This document shows positions 1-11,286 of a stretch of 64,000 bases of DNA, one piece after another. Under the pieces are notes generated by a model, which saw only the letters and a program-made list of their open reading frames with translations, was not told the DNA's origin and ran no database searches. The position numbers were made by a program, and so were the translations under genes. Position 1 is the stretch's first letter, and every line of letters begins with the position of its first letter. Source of the DNA: Akkermansia sp. (GTDB lineage Bacteria > Verrucomicrobiota > Verrucomicrobiia > Verrucomicrobiales > Akkermansiaceae); contig JAKSOU010000001.1 in the NCBI GenBank assembly GCA_024405435.1, forward strand, positions 1 through 64,000, given 5' to 3'.

Positions 1-2
1 AC

Positions 3-221
3 GCCCACAAGGAGCTCGGCCTGGAGATGATGGCCAAGGTGGTGGAGGACATGAAGACCATGGGTCAGGTGGACCAGCCCGCCAAGCTGGCAGGCAACAC
101 CGTCACCATGGTGCTGGCCCCCCTGCCCGCCGCCCAGCGCGTCAAGAAGTTCAAGAAGTACGAGGACGAGAACTTCGACACCGAGTCCGAGGAATTCGAC
201 GCCAAAGACGACGAGGAATGA
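3..221 (+). CDS. C-terminal fragment of an unidentified protein
   Basis: An open frame runs in from the left edge and stops at TGA 219-221. The visible 72 residues contain a short helical stretch followed by a very acidic tail (many D/E, ending DAKDDEE). I do not recognise the family. The gene continues upstream of the window, so neither start nor domain content can be judged. A heptad repeat begins on the last base of its stop codon, and a hairpin terminator follows. Confidence 0.6.
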   Translation, partial: AHKELGLEMMAKVVEDMKTMGQVDQPAKLAGNTVTMVLAPLPAAQRVKKFKKYEDENFDTESEEFDAKDDEE

Positions 222-255
222 TTTACAATTGACAATTTACGATTGACGATTTGTA
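221..255. repeat. Degenerate 7-bp tandem repeat, five units (ATTKACR)
   Basis: Units read ATTTACA, ATTGACA, ATTTACG, ATTGACG, ATTTGTA. The array begins on the final A of the preceding stop codon. The same heptads recur at 20422-20490, 27810-27844 and 33300-33334. Confidence 0.8.
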
Positions 256-287
256 AATAGAGGCGCGCGTTGCGCGCGGGAATTTTC

Positions 288-322
288 AAGCCCCATGCGG
301 CATTCTGCCGGATGGGGCTTTT
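288..322 (+). terminator. Rho-independent terminator after the partial gene
   Basis: Nine-bp stem AAGCCCCAT (288-296) and ATGGGGCTT (312-320) followed by T residues. The stem closely resembles the terminator at 20529-20559. Confidence 0.75.
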
Positions 323-354
323 GCAATCGCGCCGCGCGCGGCGGGTGGACGGGG

Positions 355-1044
355 TTATTTCTCCCAGCGGCGGTGCTGCATGGCATCTTGGGCGGCGGCC
401 ATCTCCGCCTTGTGCTTGCTGGGGCCCTCCGCGGTGCCCAGGAGGGTTCCGCACCAGGTGACGCTGGCGCGGAACGGGCCCAGGCCGGGGTCCTCTCCCA
501 CGGCCTCCACGGCGTACTCCGGGCCGCAGTTGTTGATGGCCTGCAGGGTTTCCAGCAGCGCGCCCTTGTAGTTCACGGCAGTCAGGCTCTCCACGCGGTC
601 CAGGCTGTCGCTCAGCAATGCCAGGGACACCTTGCGCGCGGCCGGGTATCCGGAATCCATCATCACGGCGCCGATGACGGTTTCAAAGGTGTTGGCCAGC
701 ACGGAGGGCGTGTTGCGTCCGCCGCCCTTCTCCAGCTGCGGGCTCATGGCCAGCTGCGCGCCCCAGCCGAGACTGCGGCACAGCCCCGCCAGGTGCTGGC
801 GGCTCACCACCGCGGCGCGCATCTTGGTGAGCTGCCCCTCGTCCGCCTTCGGGAAGCGCGTGAACAGCTCGCGGCTCACCACCAGCTCCAGCACGGCATC
901 GCCCAGGTACTCCAGGCGCTCATAGGCAATGTTGGTGCTGCGCTTCTGGTCCACGCTGGGGTGGGTGAGCGCCTGCTCCAGCCACGCGGCATCCGTGAAG
1001 GTGTAGCCCAGGCTCTGTTCCAGCACGTCTCTCTGCATGCGCAT
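355..1044 (-). CDS. rnc: Ribonuclease III
   Basis: Double-strand-specific endoribonuclease that processes rRNA precursors and other structured RNAs in the cytoplasm. The 229-aa product has the family signature ERLEYLGDAVLELVV at about residues 42-56 and the second acidic site in NTFETVIGAV (E121). A C-terminal double-stranded-RNA-binding domain follows (about 155-229). Length is normal for the family. The open frame extends much further upstream but would overlap the divergent gene at 1139, so I place the start at the ATG at 1044; the ATG at 1038 is an alternative. Confidence 0.93.
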   Translation of the reverse strand: MRMQRDVLEQSLGYTFTDAAWLEQALTHPSVDQKRSTNIAYERLEYLGDAVLELVVSRELFTRFPKADEGQLTKMRAAVVSRQHLAGLCRSLGWGAQLAMSPQLEKGGGRNTPSVLANTFETVIGAVMMDSGYPAARKVSLALLSDSLDRVESLTAVNYKGALLETLQAINNCGPEYAVEAVGEDPGLGPFRASVTWCGTLLGTAEGPSKHKAEMAAAQDAMQHRRWEK

Positions 1045-1101
1045 ACTGTACCACACCGCGCCGCATGCGGCGAACATTTTTCTTCCGGCCCGCGTATGTG
1101 C

Positions 1102-1130
1102 TTGACATGGTGCGGCCCCGGTGCAAGAAT
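1102..1130 (+). promoter_or_regulatory. Sigma70-type promoter, near-leaderless
   Basis: TTGACA 1102-1107, 17-bp spacer, AAGAAT 1125-1130. Only 8 nt separate the -10 box from the ATG at 1139. Confidence 0.7.
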
Positions 1131-1138
1131 GAAGACAA

Positions 1139-1714
1139 ATGAATAAACCGTTTGTTTCATTCGCACTGTTGGGGCTGCTGCTAGGCGGCCCCGTGTATGG
1201 CCAAGAGGATGCACCCGCCACAGACGACACGCCCGCCGCGGAAGACACCGCCAAGGCCAAGCCCACGCCAGCGGAGCTGAAGGCGGCGAAGCTCAAGAAG
1301 AAATCCGAAAGCCTGAAGGTGAAGTGGTACAACGATGAGAAAAAGGCTTTCAAGGATGCCAAGAAGTACAACCTGCCAGTGTGGGTGCTGTACTCCAACC
1401 CCGCCACGTGCGGCGTGTGCCAGCTTCTGGACAAGAACATCCTCAACTCCCGCCAGCTCAAAAATGCCAAGGGGCTGTTCATCGGGTTCCGCAGCACGTC
1501 GCCGCTGCCCAAGTACGGTTGCGACAAGGGCATGCCGATGGGTGCTCTGGTGGAGCCCAACGGCACAAAAATCTGCAACCTGAGCTACAACCCCGGCATG
1601 ACGCCGGAGAAGTACATCGAGCAGATCACCAACGCCCGCATCCGCATCCAAGAGGGCAAGGACGCACCAATCATGCTAAACGGCAAGAAGATCCCCCCGC
1701 CCCCCACCAACTGA
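1139..1714 (+). CDS. Secreted thioredoxin-like protein
   Basis: The 191-aa product starts with a signal peptide (cleavage near VYG-QE), followed by a low-complexity Ala/Thr/Asp/Lys segment. A thioredoxin-like fold then carries TCGVC near residues 93-97, in the place where thioredoxins have CGPC. A Pro-rich end follows. This suggests a periplasmic or exported redox or chaperone-like protein, but a partner is not evident. It is first in a tight operon: its TGA overlaps the next ATG. Family placement rests on the fold pattern and the CxxC motif only. Confidence 0.65.
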   Translation: MNKPFVSFALLGLLLGGPVYGQEDAPATDDTPAAEDTAKAKPTPAELKAAKLKKKSESLKVKWYNDEKKAFKDAKKYNLPVWVLYSNPATCGVCQLLDKNILNSRQLKNAKGLFIGFRSTSPLPKYGCDKGMPMGALVEPNGTKICNLSYNPGMTPEKYIEQITNARIRIQEGKDAPIMLNGKKIPPPPTN

Positions 1715-2553
1715 TGAAAGGCGCCATCCTCGCACTCTCCCTGTGCCTGTGCGGCATCACCGCCGCGCAAGAGGCCCCTGCCCCGGCGGCGGCTCCCGCG
1801 CAGCAGGAGTCCGCGGCGGAACGCGACCAGCAGCTGCTGGATTCCTACGCCGCCCAGCCCACGCTGGAGAACGCCGCGCGCATCCTGGGGCTCGCGTCCC
1901 TGGACGATGAGAACGCCACGTACCGCATGGGGTTCTGCAGCCAGCTGATCCGCCAGCACAGCGCGCGCCTGAACGAGCTGCTGGAGAAGGCGGGCGGCGC
2001 GGATTATTCGTCGGTCTTCCGTCTGCACATCTGCATCTGCTGCTGGCTGGCGGACACGCCGGAGAGCAACAAGGCCGCCGCAACCTGGCTGAAGCACGAC
2101 CCCATCTTGGAGGCGTGGTCACGCATCAAGCCCGACTCTCCCAAGCCGGATTTCTCCAAGCTGGAAGAGCTGTCGTCCTCCCCCATGGAGGCCATGGCGC
2201 TGGATATGGCGTGGGGCGCGTACGATGCCACGCGCAGCCGAGACATCCTCTGCTCTTTTATCCGCTGCGGCACCCGCACCGCCGCCCCGGAAAAGCCCCG
2301 CAAGCTCTGGATGGTGACCGATGAGCAGCGGGCACAGGCGGCAAAAGCCCCGAATGGCATGGATGTCGTGTCCATGGCCGCCAAGTGGAGCGTGCAGAGC
2401 CGCGCGAAGGCGGATGCCGCCTTTGCCGCAGAGGTCCAGGCCTGCCTGGCCACCTTGCCCGCGGATGTGCAGGGCCGCTGGAAAGAGCCCCTGCCGAACT
2501 ACCCGCAGAACGAATCCGAATACACCCCCAATCCCGAATCAAACCAACCGTGA
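1714..2553 (+). CDS. Exported protein of unknown function, operon member
   Basis: A 279-aa product with an N-terminal signal peptide (MKGAILALSLCLCG, likely cleaved after ITAAQ) and an Ala/Pro/Gln-rich linker. The remaining helical body contains a Cys-rich patch (HICICCW, near residue 110) and further Cys in DILCSFIRCG. I recognise no family. The ATG shares its A with the stop codon of the thioredoxin-like gene, which implies translational coupling. Its Cys residues make it a possible client of the upstream CxxC protein; that is inference. Confidence 0.65.
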   Translation: MKGAILALSLCLCGITAAQEAPAPAAAPAQQESAAERDQQLLDSYAAQPTLENAARILGLASLDDENATYRMGFCSQLIRQHSARLNELLEKAGGADYSSVFRLHICICCWLADTPESNKAAATWLKHDPILEAWSRIKPDSPKPDFSKLEELSSSPMEAMALDMAWGAYDATRSRDILCSFIRCGTRTAAPEKPRKLWMVTDEQRAQAAKAPNGMDVVSMAAKWSVQSRAKADAAFAAEVQACLATLPADVQGRWKEPLPNYPQNESEYTPNPESNQP

Positions 2554-2555
2554 CC

Positions 2556-3197
2556 ATGCGTTCCGCACTTCTCCCGCTGCTTGCGGCGGCCATGCTGCCG
2601 ACCAGCGCCCAAGACAAGCCAGCCGCATCCACTCCCCCCGCCCCGCCCGCCGCGGTATCGGCGGAGGATTTGCAACCGGAGGTGAAATCATACGTGCTGC
2701 TGGTGACCGCCGCCATCATGGAGAAGACCGCGGAGCTCTTCGAGCAGGGCGCGGAGGGCGATATCAAGCGCATGCTCGCGGAGGTCACCGCCGCCAACAC
2801 CACCGTGCCCACGGACAAGCTGCCGGAGGCCCACCGCGCGTACCTGGCGGAACGCCACGCCGTGCTGCACGCCATCGTGCAGGAGGTGCAGGCCCAGGAA
2901 AACGCCACCGATGAGTCAGCCAAGGCCGTGGTGGACGCCCACAGGCAGGAATTCAACGACATTGACGCCAAGTACCCGGAACCCGCCGCCGCGCTCAACG
3001 AGAAGCTGCTCAACAAGACCGCGCACGAGCTGATGCTCAAGCGCAACATCTCCGCCCGCGCTGTCGCCGATGTGATGGCGCACCCGGACACCACCGCCAA
3101 GGGCCAGAAGGCCACCATGATCGCCTACTACCGCGCAGCCGCGCGCCTGCTGCGCGAGGCCGCAACGGAACCCGGCCGGGGCGGCACGGCCCAATGA
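2556..3197 (+). CDS. Exported helical protein of unknown function, operon member
   Basis: A 213-aa product with a signal peptide (MRSALLPLLAAAMLPTSAQ) and a Pro/Ala-rich linker. The rest is a mostly alpha-helical, charged domain with no Cys and no recognised motif. It starts 2 nt after the stop of the preceding gene and ends the three-gene operon of exported proteins. A repeat and a hairpin terminator follow. The ATG at 2556 is chosen because it begins a clear signal peptide; the open frame extends further upstream inside the previous gene. Confidence 0.65.
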   Translation: MRSALLPLLAAAMLPTSAQDKPAASTPPAPPAAVSAEDLQPEVKSYVLLVTAAIMEKTAELFEQGAEGDIKRMLAEVTAANTTVPTDKLPEAHRAYLAERHAVLHAIVQEVQAQENATDESAKAVVDAHRQEFNDIDAKYPEPAAALNEKLLNKTAHELMLKRNISARAVADVMAHPDTTAKGQKATMIAYYRAAARLLREAATEPGRGGTAQ

Positions 3198-3234
3198 AAT
3201 TATGAAGGGCGTTCCGCCTTCGCCCCACGGACTT

Positions 3235-3258
3235 CCGTCTTCGCTGAAGCTACGCCGA
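3235..3258. repeat. Dispersed short repeat, copy 1
   Basis: The sequence CCGTCTTCGC...GCTACGCCGA recurs with a 3-nt longer centre at 20442-20468. Both copies lie between a stop codon and a terminator hairpin. Confidence 0.5.
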
Positions 3259-3261
3259 AAT

Positions 3262-3291
3262 AAAACGCCGAGGCCTTCGGGAGCGTTTTTC
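3262..3291 (+). terminator. Rho-independent terminator of the exported-protein operon
   Basis: Outer stem AAAACGC/GCGTTTT encloses a smaller CGAGGCCTTCGG hairpin and ends in a T run. Confidence 0.65.
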
Positions 3292-3330
3292 CCCTGCATC
3301 GCAAATACGGAGGGGGAGAGCCGAATGCGC

Positions 3331-3359
3331 TTGACCCCGCGGGGCGCGGCGCATAGAAT
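3331..3359 (+). promoter_or_regulatory. Sigma70-type promoter, leaderless
   Basis: TTGACC 3331-3336, 17-bp spacer, TAGAAT 3354-3359. GTG 3366 and ATG 3369 lie 6 and 9 nt downstream. Confidence 0.75.
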
Positions 3360-3368
3360 GGCGGGGTG

Positions 3369-4628
3369 ATGCAGGAGCTGGAAATCATGGCACCGGCGGG
3401 GTCGTTCGAGTCCCTGGCGGCGGCGCTGCGGGCCGGGGCGGACAGCGTGTACTTCGGCGTGGGCATGTACAACATGCGCGCGCGCTCCACCGTGAACTTC
3501 ACGGAGGACGACCTGCCGAAGGTGGTGCGCCTCTGCCACGCGTGCCATGCCAAGGCGTACCTCACCTGCAACATCATTGTGTACGACGAGGAGCTGGCGG
3601 GCATGGAAAGCCTGCTGGAGCGCGCCAAGGCGGCGGGCGTGGATGCCGTGATAGCGGCGGACATGGCGGTCGTCACCCACGCGCGCAAGCTGGGGCTGGA
3701 GGTGCACGTGTCCGTTCAGGCGAACGTGTGCAACGTGTCGGCCGTGCGGTTTTTCGCGCAGTACGCGGATGTGATGGTGCTGGCACGCGAATTGAAGCTC
3801 TCGCAGATCCGCCACATCATCGACACCATCCGCGCGGAGAACATCTGCGGGCCGGGCGGCAGGCCCGTGCGCATCGAGATTTTCGCCCACGGCGCCCTCT
3901 GCATCGGCATCTCCGGCAAGTGCGGCATGAGCCTCGCCGCCTACAACCACAGCGCCAACCGCGGCCAGTGCTTCCAGCTCTGCCGCCGCAAATACCGCGT
4001 CACCGACACCGAGACCGGGTTCGAGATGGACGTGGACAACCAGTACATCATGTCGCCCAAGGACATCTGCACCATCCGCGTGGTGGACCAGCTGGTGGAG
4101 GCGGGCGTGTCCGTCTTCAAGCTGGAGGGCCGCGGGCGGTCGGAGGCCTACGTCTCCACCGTCACGCAGGTGTACAAGGAGGCCATGAAGTCATGCGCGG
4201 ACGGCACGTGGAGCCCGGAGAGGGTAGCCGCGTGGGAGGAGCGCCTGCTGCAGGTGTTCAACCGCAAGTTCTGGCACGGCGGCTACTACCTGGGTGAGGA
4301 GTGGGACACCTGGAGCGGCTGCTCCAACAGCCTGGCCCTGGAGCAGCGCCGCCACCTCGGCCGCGTGGTCCGCTGGTACCCCAAGGCCAAGGTGGCGGAA
4401 ATCCGCCTGGAGGCGGAACCCCTCTCCCCCGGCGACAAGATTGAAATCACCGGCTGCACCACCGGAATCGTCCGCGTGGAGGTGCAGGAGGTCCGCTGCG
4501 ACGACGCGCAGGGCGTCACCCACGTGGTGCCCACCGCGCCCAAGGGGGCCGTGGCCATGGTAGCCGTGGACACCAAGCTGCGCCACGGCGACAAAGTGTA
4601 TCTGGTAACGCGCCGCAAGCTGTCATGA
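3369..4628 (+). CDS. Peptidase U32 family protein (probable RNA/tRNA-hydroxylation type)
   Basis: A 419-aa member of the U32 family. The signature EIFAHGALCIGISGKCGMS is at about residues 170-188. Cys178, Cys185, Cys201 and Cys205 are spaced like the [4Fe-4S]-binding cysteines reported for U32 members such as TrhP and UbiU/V. A C-terminal beta-rich domain (about 330-419) matches the longer TrhP-like architecture, so tRNA 5-hydroxyuridine formation is a better guess than proteolysis. A GTG codon lies immediately before the chosen ATG and fits the leaderless promoter equally well. The gene overlaps hpt by 4 nt (ATGA). Confidence 0.85.
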   Translation: MQELEIMAPAGSFESLAAALRAGADSVYFGVGMYNMRARSTVNFTEDDLPKVVRLCHACHAKAYLTCNIIVYDEELAGMESLLERAKAAGVDAVIAADMAVVTHARKLGLEVHVSVQANVCNVSAVRFFAQYADVMVLARELKLSQIRHIIDTIRAENICGPGGRPVRIEIFAHGALCIGISGKCGMSLAAYNHSANRGQCFQLCRRKYRVTDTETGFEMDVDNQYIMSPKDICTIRVVDQLVEAGVSVFKLEGRGRSEAYVSTVTQVYKEAMKSCADGTWSPERVAAWEERLLQVFNRKFWHGGYYLGEEWDTWSGCSNSLALEQRRHLGRVVRWYPKAKVAEIRLEAEPLSPGDKIEITGCTTGIVRVEVQEVRCDDAQGVTHVVPTAPKGAVAMVAVDTKLRHGDKVYLVTRRKLS

Positions 4629-5152
4629 ACGGAGAGGGTCACATTCGCGAGCTGTTCGGCGCGGCGGACATCCGCTGCGGCGTGGAGCGCGTGGCGCGGG
4701 AGGTGCTGGCGCACTTCGGCACGCGGGACGAGGTTCTGGTTCCGGTGGTGCTGGACGGCGGGATGATGTTCGCGGCGGATTTGCTGCGCCTGCTGCCCGC
4801 CAACTTCCGCCTGGAGACCATGCGCGTGTCCTCCTACGGCGCGGGCAAGGAGAGCAGCGGCGAGCTGCAGTGGCTCACCCCGCCGCCCGGCGTGGCGGGG
4901 CTCCGCGTGCTCGTGGTGGACGACTTGGCGGATTCCGGCATCACCCTGAGCCGCATCTGCCAACGCCTGGCGGACATGGGCGCCGCGGAGGTGCGCTGCG
5001 CGGTGGCGGTGGACAAGACGGAGCGGCGGGAGGCCGGTTTCGCGCCGGATTTCGCCGCGCTGCACACGCACGGCGGCTTCCTGGTGGGCTACGGCATGGA
5101 TTTCGCCGGAAAATACCGCAACCTCCCCTTCATCGGCGTGCATGAGGACTGA
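4625..5152 (+). CDS. hpt: Hypoxanthine phosphoribosyltransferase-like protein
   Basis: Purine salvage enzyme candidate that would convert hypoxanthine or guanine with PRPP to IMP or GMP. The 175-aa product has a type I PRTase fold with the PRPP-binding loop [15 protein letters not shown] at residues 95-109 and [13 protein letters not shown] near residue 41. Length fits bacterial Hpt. It is translationally coupled to the U32 gene. The exact base preference cannot be read from the sequence. Confidence 0.8.
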   Translation: MNGEGHIRELFGAADIRCGVERVAREVLAHFGTRDEVLVPVVLDGGMMFAADLLRLLPANFRLETMRVSSYGAGKESSGELQWLTPPPGVAGLRVLVVDDLADSGITLSRICQRLADMGAAEVRCAVAVDKTERREAGFAPDFAALHTHGGFLVGYGMDFAGKYRNLPFIGVHED

Positions 5153-5199
5153 TTTGCGCCCTTCCGCACACATTTCTCAAAAAAATCTCGTCCTTTTGC

Positions 5200-5228
5200 T
5201 TGACATTGTGGCGCGCGGGTGGTATCTT
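5200..5228 (+). promoter_or_regulatory. Sigma70-type promoter of rpsP
   Basis: TTGACA 5200-5205, 17-bp spacer, TATCTT 5223-5228. Unlike most genes here it leaves a leader of about 58 nt before the ATG at 5293. Confidence 0.7.
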
Positions 5229-5292
5229 CCTGTCCCGTCTTGGCGGCACAGCGCCGCCGGGCGCATCAATACAACCTAATCAAATACATCTT

Positions 5293-5538
5293 ATGGTAGC
5301 AATTCGTCTCAACCGCCAGGGTTCCAAGGGCCGTCCTTTCTACAAGATCGTCGTGGTCGACAGCCGCGACCGCCGCGACGGCGCGTTCATTGAGCAGCTC
5401 GGCACCTACAACCCCATGGCTGAAGGTGTCAATTACGAAATTGATGTGGAGAAGGCCGACAAGTGGATTTCCACCGGTGCCCGTCCGTCCGTGACCGTGG
5501 CCTCCATCATCAAGAAGGCCCGCGCCGCCAAGGCCTGA
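5293..5538 (+). CDS. rpsP: Small ribosomal subunit protein bS16
   Basis: The 81-aa product matches bS16 over its full length ([27 protein letters not shown], then WISTGARPS). It is a 30S assembly protein. The start is the ATG giving this conserved N terminus; the frame upstream opens from a TTG inside the promoter and is not used. There is no Shine-Dalgarno sequence in the AT-rich leader. The gene stands alone, without the usual rimM/trmD/rplS neighbours, and is followed by a strong terminator. Confidence 0.97.
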   Translation: MVAIRLNRQGSKGRPFYKIVVVDSRDRRDGAFIEQLGTYNPMAEGVNYEIDVEKADKWISTGARPSVTVASIIKKARAAKA

Positions 5539-5593
5539 GCCTCCCCGTATCCCCCCCTTTCTTCATTGTTTGATTTCACAGGTTGTTATTGTT

Positions 5594-5629
5594 CACACCT
5601 GCACCCTCCCGGTGCAGGTGTGTTTTTTT
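5594..5629 (+). terminator. Rho-independent terminator of rpsP
   Basis: Perfect 12-bp stem CACACCTGCACC/GGTGCAGGTGTG with loop CTCCC, then seven T. Confidence 0.92.
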
Positions 5630-5643
5630 CAGCGACCGCATAA

Positions 5644-5681
5644 CAGCAGGCCCGCGCGGCGAACGCCGCGCGGGCCTGCTG
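5644..5681 (-). terminator. Perfect 18-bp hairpin downstream of the atp operon
   Basis: Arms 5644-5661 and 5664-5681 are perfectly complementary with a 2-base centre (AA). It lies 25 nt past the atpC stop. On the minus strand no T run follows, so it may act as an RNA 3'-end stabiliser or a weak terminator rather than a classical one. Confidence 0.5.
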
Positions 5682-5706
5682 AAAGGGAGTTCCCGGCAAG
5701 ATTGAC

Positions 5707-6120
5707 CTAGCGCCTGTACTTCTTGCGGAAGTCGAGGATGGCCATCTGCTTGGAGATGGAGGCCTCCAGGAAGGTGAGCTCCTCTCGCGACATGACGGAG
5801 GATGCGTTCTTGATGGCCTCCTTGGCGCGCGCGATGGCCTCCTCCACGGTGTCGGTGTTGATGTCGGCCGCCTCCAGCGCGGTGTCGGTGACGAGGAGGA
5901 TGTGGTCGGTCTCGACCTGGAGGAATCCGCCGCCCACGAAGAGGCTCTTGCGGGTGCCGTCGTCCTTGGCGCGGTAGATGAGCTCGCCGTTGGCGACGGA
6001 GGTGATGAGGGAGGCGTGGCCGGGGAGGATTTCCATCTCACCCTCTGTGCCGGGCAGCTGGATGCCGAGGACCTCGGTATCCAGAGCGGTTTTCAGCGGC
6101 GTGATGATTTTGAGGTGCAT
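5707..6120 (-). CDS. atpC: ATP synthase F1 epsilon subunit
   Basis: Central-stalk subunit of F1Fo ATP synthase. The 137-aa product has the N-terminal beta-sandwich (LKIITPLKTALDTEV, PGTEGEMEILPGHASLIT) and a C-terminal helical hairpin rich in Ala, Glu and Lys. It is the last gene of the minus-strand atp operon, 11 nt after atpD. Confidence 0.95.
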   Translation of the reverse strand: MHLKIITPLKTALDTEVLGIQLPGTEGEMEILPGHASLITSVANGELIYRAKDDGTRKSLFVGGGFLQVETDHILLVTDTALEAADINTDTVEEAIARAKEAIKNASSVMSREELTFLEASISKQMAILDFRKKYRR

Positions 6121-6131
6121 GGCGGTTCAGG

Positions 6132-8427
<2,296 letters not shown>

Positions 8428-8428
8428 G

Positions 8429-9970
8429 TCACTTCTTGATGCGCGTCTTGAACGCGGTCATGTATTCTTTCAGGCGGGCGTCGATGTCGTCCGTCAGCGC
8501 CTTCTCGCGCTCGATGTCCGCCAGCAGCTCCGCCGCGTTGACAGAGGCGTCCTCCTCCAGCGCGTCGCGCACGCTGCGGATGTCGTCCACCGGCACGTCA
8601 TCCAGGAAACCGCGCTGGATGGCGTAGAGGTTGACGGCCTCCGTGGCGAGGCTCTTGGGCGCGTACTGGCCCTGCTTGAAGAGCTCCACGATGCGGCGGC
8701 CGCGCTCCAGCTTGGCCTTGGTGGCGGCGTCCAGGTCGGACCCGAACTGGGCGAAGGCCTGCAATTCCTCGAACTGTGCGAGGTCCAGCTTCACGGAGCC
8801 GGCGAGCTTCTTCACGATCTTGGTCTGCGCGCTGGAACCCACGCGGCTCACGGAGATGCCCACGTTGATGGCCGGGCGCACGCCCTGGTAGAACAGGTCC
8901 GTGTCCAGGAAGATCTGGCCGTCCGTGATGGAGATGACGTTGGTGGGGATGTACGCGGAAACGTCGCCGGCCTGGGTCTCGATGATGGGCAGGGCGGTGA
9001 GGGAGCCGCCCTTGCGGCCGCCCTCGCTGTTGATGCGCGCGGCGCGCTCCAGCAGGCGGCTGTGCAGGTAGAACACGTCGCCGGGGTAGGCCTCGCGGCC
9101 GGACGGGCGGCGCAGGATGAGCGACACCTGGCGGTAGGCCACGGCGTGCTTGGAAAGGTCGTCGTACACGATGAGGGCGTCCTGGCCCTGGTCCATGAAG
9201 TACTCGCCCATGGCGCACCCGGCGTAGGGAGCCAGGTACTGCATGGCGGCGGAATCGGATGCAGAGGCCACCACCACGATGGTGTACGGGAGGGCGCCGC
9301 TTTCCTCCAGCTTGGCCACCAGGCGGGAGACGTTGGCGCGCTTCTGGCCGATGGCCACGTAGATGCTGTAGAGCGGGCGGAAGGCGGCGTCGCCGCTTTC
9401 CTCGCCGCGCTTGTTCTGGCGGGCCTGGGAGATGATGGTGTCGATGGCGATGGCGGTCTTGCCGGTGGAGCGGTCGCCGATGATGAGCTCGCGCTGGCCG
9501 CGGCCGATGGGAATCATGGCATCGATGGGCAGGATTCCGGTCTGCACGGGCTGGTTCACGCCCTGGCGGGAGATGATGCCGGAGGCAATCTTCTCCACGG
9601 GGTAGTGCGCGGCGGCCTCAATCGGGCCCTTGCCGTCCAGCGGGTTGCCCAGCGTGTCCACCACGCGCCCCAGCAGGCCGGGGCCCACGGGCACCTGCAG
9701 CAGGCGCCCCGTGGTCTTGCAGGTGTCGCCCTCCTTCAGGTCGGCCCCGTTGCCGATGAGCACGGCGCCCACCTCGTTCTCCTCCAGGTTCATGGCGAGG
9801 CCCATGACGCCGCCGGGGAACTCGATCATCTCATTGAGCATGGCGTTGCTGAGGCCCTCGATGCGGGCGACGCCATCTCCGATGGCCTTGATGGTGCCGA
9901 CGTTTTCGGATGCGGCTTGCGTGGTGATGTTGCGGATTTGCGCTTCAAGTTCTTGTACGATGTTGCTCAT
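8429..9970 (-). CDS. atpA: ATP synthase F1 alpha subunit
   Basis: Regulatory nucleotide-binding subunit of F1, 513 aa. The P-loop [15 protein letters not shown] and the motifs [21 protein letters not shown] and [12 protein letters not shown] are present. Length matches the family. The large open frame on the opposite strand over this gene (8123-11020) is a high-GC shadow. Confidence 0.98.
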   Translation of the reverse strand: MSNIVQELEAQIRNITTQAASENVGTIKAIGDGVARIEGLSNAMLNEMIEFPGGVMGLAMNLEENEVGAVLIGNGADLKEGDTCKTTGRLLQVPVGPGLLGRVVDTLGNPLDGKGPIEAAAHYPVEKIASGIISRQGVNQPVQTGILPIDAMIPIGRGQRELIIGDRSTGKTAIAIDTIISQARQNKRGEESGDAAFRPLYSIYVAIGQKRANVSRLVAKLEESGALPYTIVVVASASDSAAMQYLAPYAGCAMGEYFMDQGQDALIVYDDLSKHAVAYRQVSLILRRPSGREAYPGDVFYLHSRLLERAARINSEGGRKGGSLTALPIIETQAGDVSAYIPTNVISITDGQIFLDTDLFYQGVRPAINVGISVSRVGSSAQTKIVKKLAGSVKLDLAQFEELQAFAQFGSDLDAATKAKLERGRRIVELFKQGQYAPKSLATEAVNLYAIQRGFLDDVPVDDIRSVRDALEEDASVNAAELLADIEREKALTDDIDARLKEYMTAFKTRIKK

Positions 9971-10006
9971 ACGCGTTCGATTTGGGAAAGGTTTGTTGTG
10001 GGAGGT

Positions 10007-10399
10007 TCAGGAGATGCGGGAAAGGCGGTCGATGCGGGATTTGACGGAGGCGTCCGTCACGTTGTCGCCCACCTTGACGGTGAGCCCGGCAATCAGCGAG
10101 GGGTCCGTGTTCCACTCGTACTCCAGCCCGGCATGGCGGGCATCCAGGCGGGCCCTGATGGCGGCCTGCTGCTGCTCTGTGAGGGGCACGGCGCTGGTGA
10201 CGGTGGCGGTGCGGCGCGCCTGCTCCAGGCGCAGCAGCTCCGTGAAGGCGGCCAGCAGGGGCACGTAGTTGCGGGGCTTGCGCTCCTGCAGCGTGGCGGC
10301 CACGCGGCGCACGGCCGCCTCGTCCGGCAGGCCGTCCGCGCCGATGCACGCGCGCATGAGGCGGCGAGCCTGGGCCTGTACTTCCTTGCTGATTTTCAT
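10007..10399 (-). CDS. atpH: ATP synthase F1 delta subunit (short form)
   Basis: Peripheral-stalk subunit. The 130-aa product is about 45 residues shorter than the E. coli protein. It begins MKISKEVQAQARRLMRA and has the conserved C-terminal pattern IAGLTVKVGDNVTDASVKSRIDRL. Position between atpF and atpA supports the call. From memory, a short delta of this type occurs in Verrucomicrobiota and relatives. Confidence 0.88.
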   Translation of the reverse strand: MKISKEVQAQARRLMRACIGADGLPDEAAVRRVAATLQERKPRNYVPLLAAFTELLRLEQARRTATVTSAVPLTEQQQAAIRARLDARHAGLEYEWNTDPSLIAGLTVKVGDNVTDASVKSRIDRLSRIS

Positions 10400-10405
10400 C
10401 TGGGG

Positions 10406-10915
10406 TTAAAGGTTGTTGATGGCTTCGTCGTTGATGCGGCGGTGGTCCTCCTCGGTGAGGACCTTGCCGGTGACCTGGGCGGTGGCGGCGGCCACCAGGC
10501 GCACGAACTCGCCCTTGAGGGCCTCCTTCTCGCGCTGGGCATCCATGGCGGCCTGCTTGTGAGCGTTGTCAATCACGGTCTGCGCCTCCGCGGTGGCCTT
10601 GGCGGTGAGGTCCGCCTGCAGGCGTGCGGCGGTCTGGCGTGCGGCGTCCAGCTCCTTCTTGCCGGTGTCGCGGGCCTCGGTGAGGATTTGCTCGCCTGTG
10701 GCCTTCACGTCGGCCAGCTCCTTTTCGGAGCGGGCGTGCATGGCCTCGCCCTCCTCGATGCGCTTGCGGCGCTCCTCCAGCTGGGCCATGATGGGCTTGA
10801 TGCCGAAGAAGACCACCACCGTCACCACAATGGCGAAGGCGATGAAGTGCGCGATGAAGGCGTCCGCGTGCAGGCCGAACTTGTTGGCGAATTCCTGAAG
10901 GTCGAAAGCGAGCAT
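10406..10915 (-). CDS. atpF: ATP synthase Fo b subunit
   Basis: Membrane-anchored peripheral stalk. The 169-aa product has one N-terminal membrane helix (AHFIAFAIVVTVVVFFGI) followed by a long charged coiled-coil helix. The start is uncertain: ATG 10915 gives MLAFDLQEF and ATG 10924 gives MPYMLAFDL; neither has a Shine-Dalgarno sequence. The longer open frame upstream overlaps atpE and is not used. Confidence 0.92.
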   Translation of the reverse strand: MLAFDLQEFANKFGLHADAFIAHFIAFAIVVTVVVFFGIKPIMAQLEERRKRIEEGEAMHARSEKELADVKATGEQILTEARDTGKKELDAARQTAARLQADLTAKATAEAQTVIDNAHKQAAMDAQREKEALKGEFVRLVAAATAQVTGKVLTEEDHRRINDEAINNL

Positions 10916-11003
10916 GTATGGCATGGCGAGATACGGTGCGGTGAAATGGTTTGGAAAGGGGACGGTGCCGCGGCGGGGGAGCCGCGGCGGCACGCGGGCG
11001 GTT

Positions 11004-11252
<249 letters not shown>

Positions 11253-11286
11253 TCATGATCCGCCGGGGGAAGGGTTTCTATTATTC

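Noticed and set aside
1045-1578. N-terminal extension of RNase III
   Set aside because: The in-frame extension would overlap the divergent exported-protein gene and its promoter, and the family length is already met from ATG 1044.
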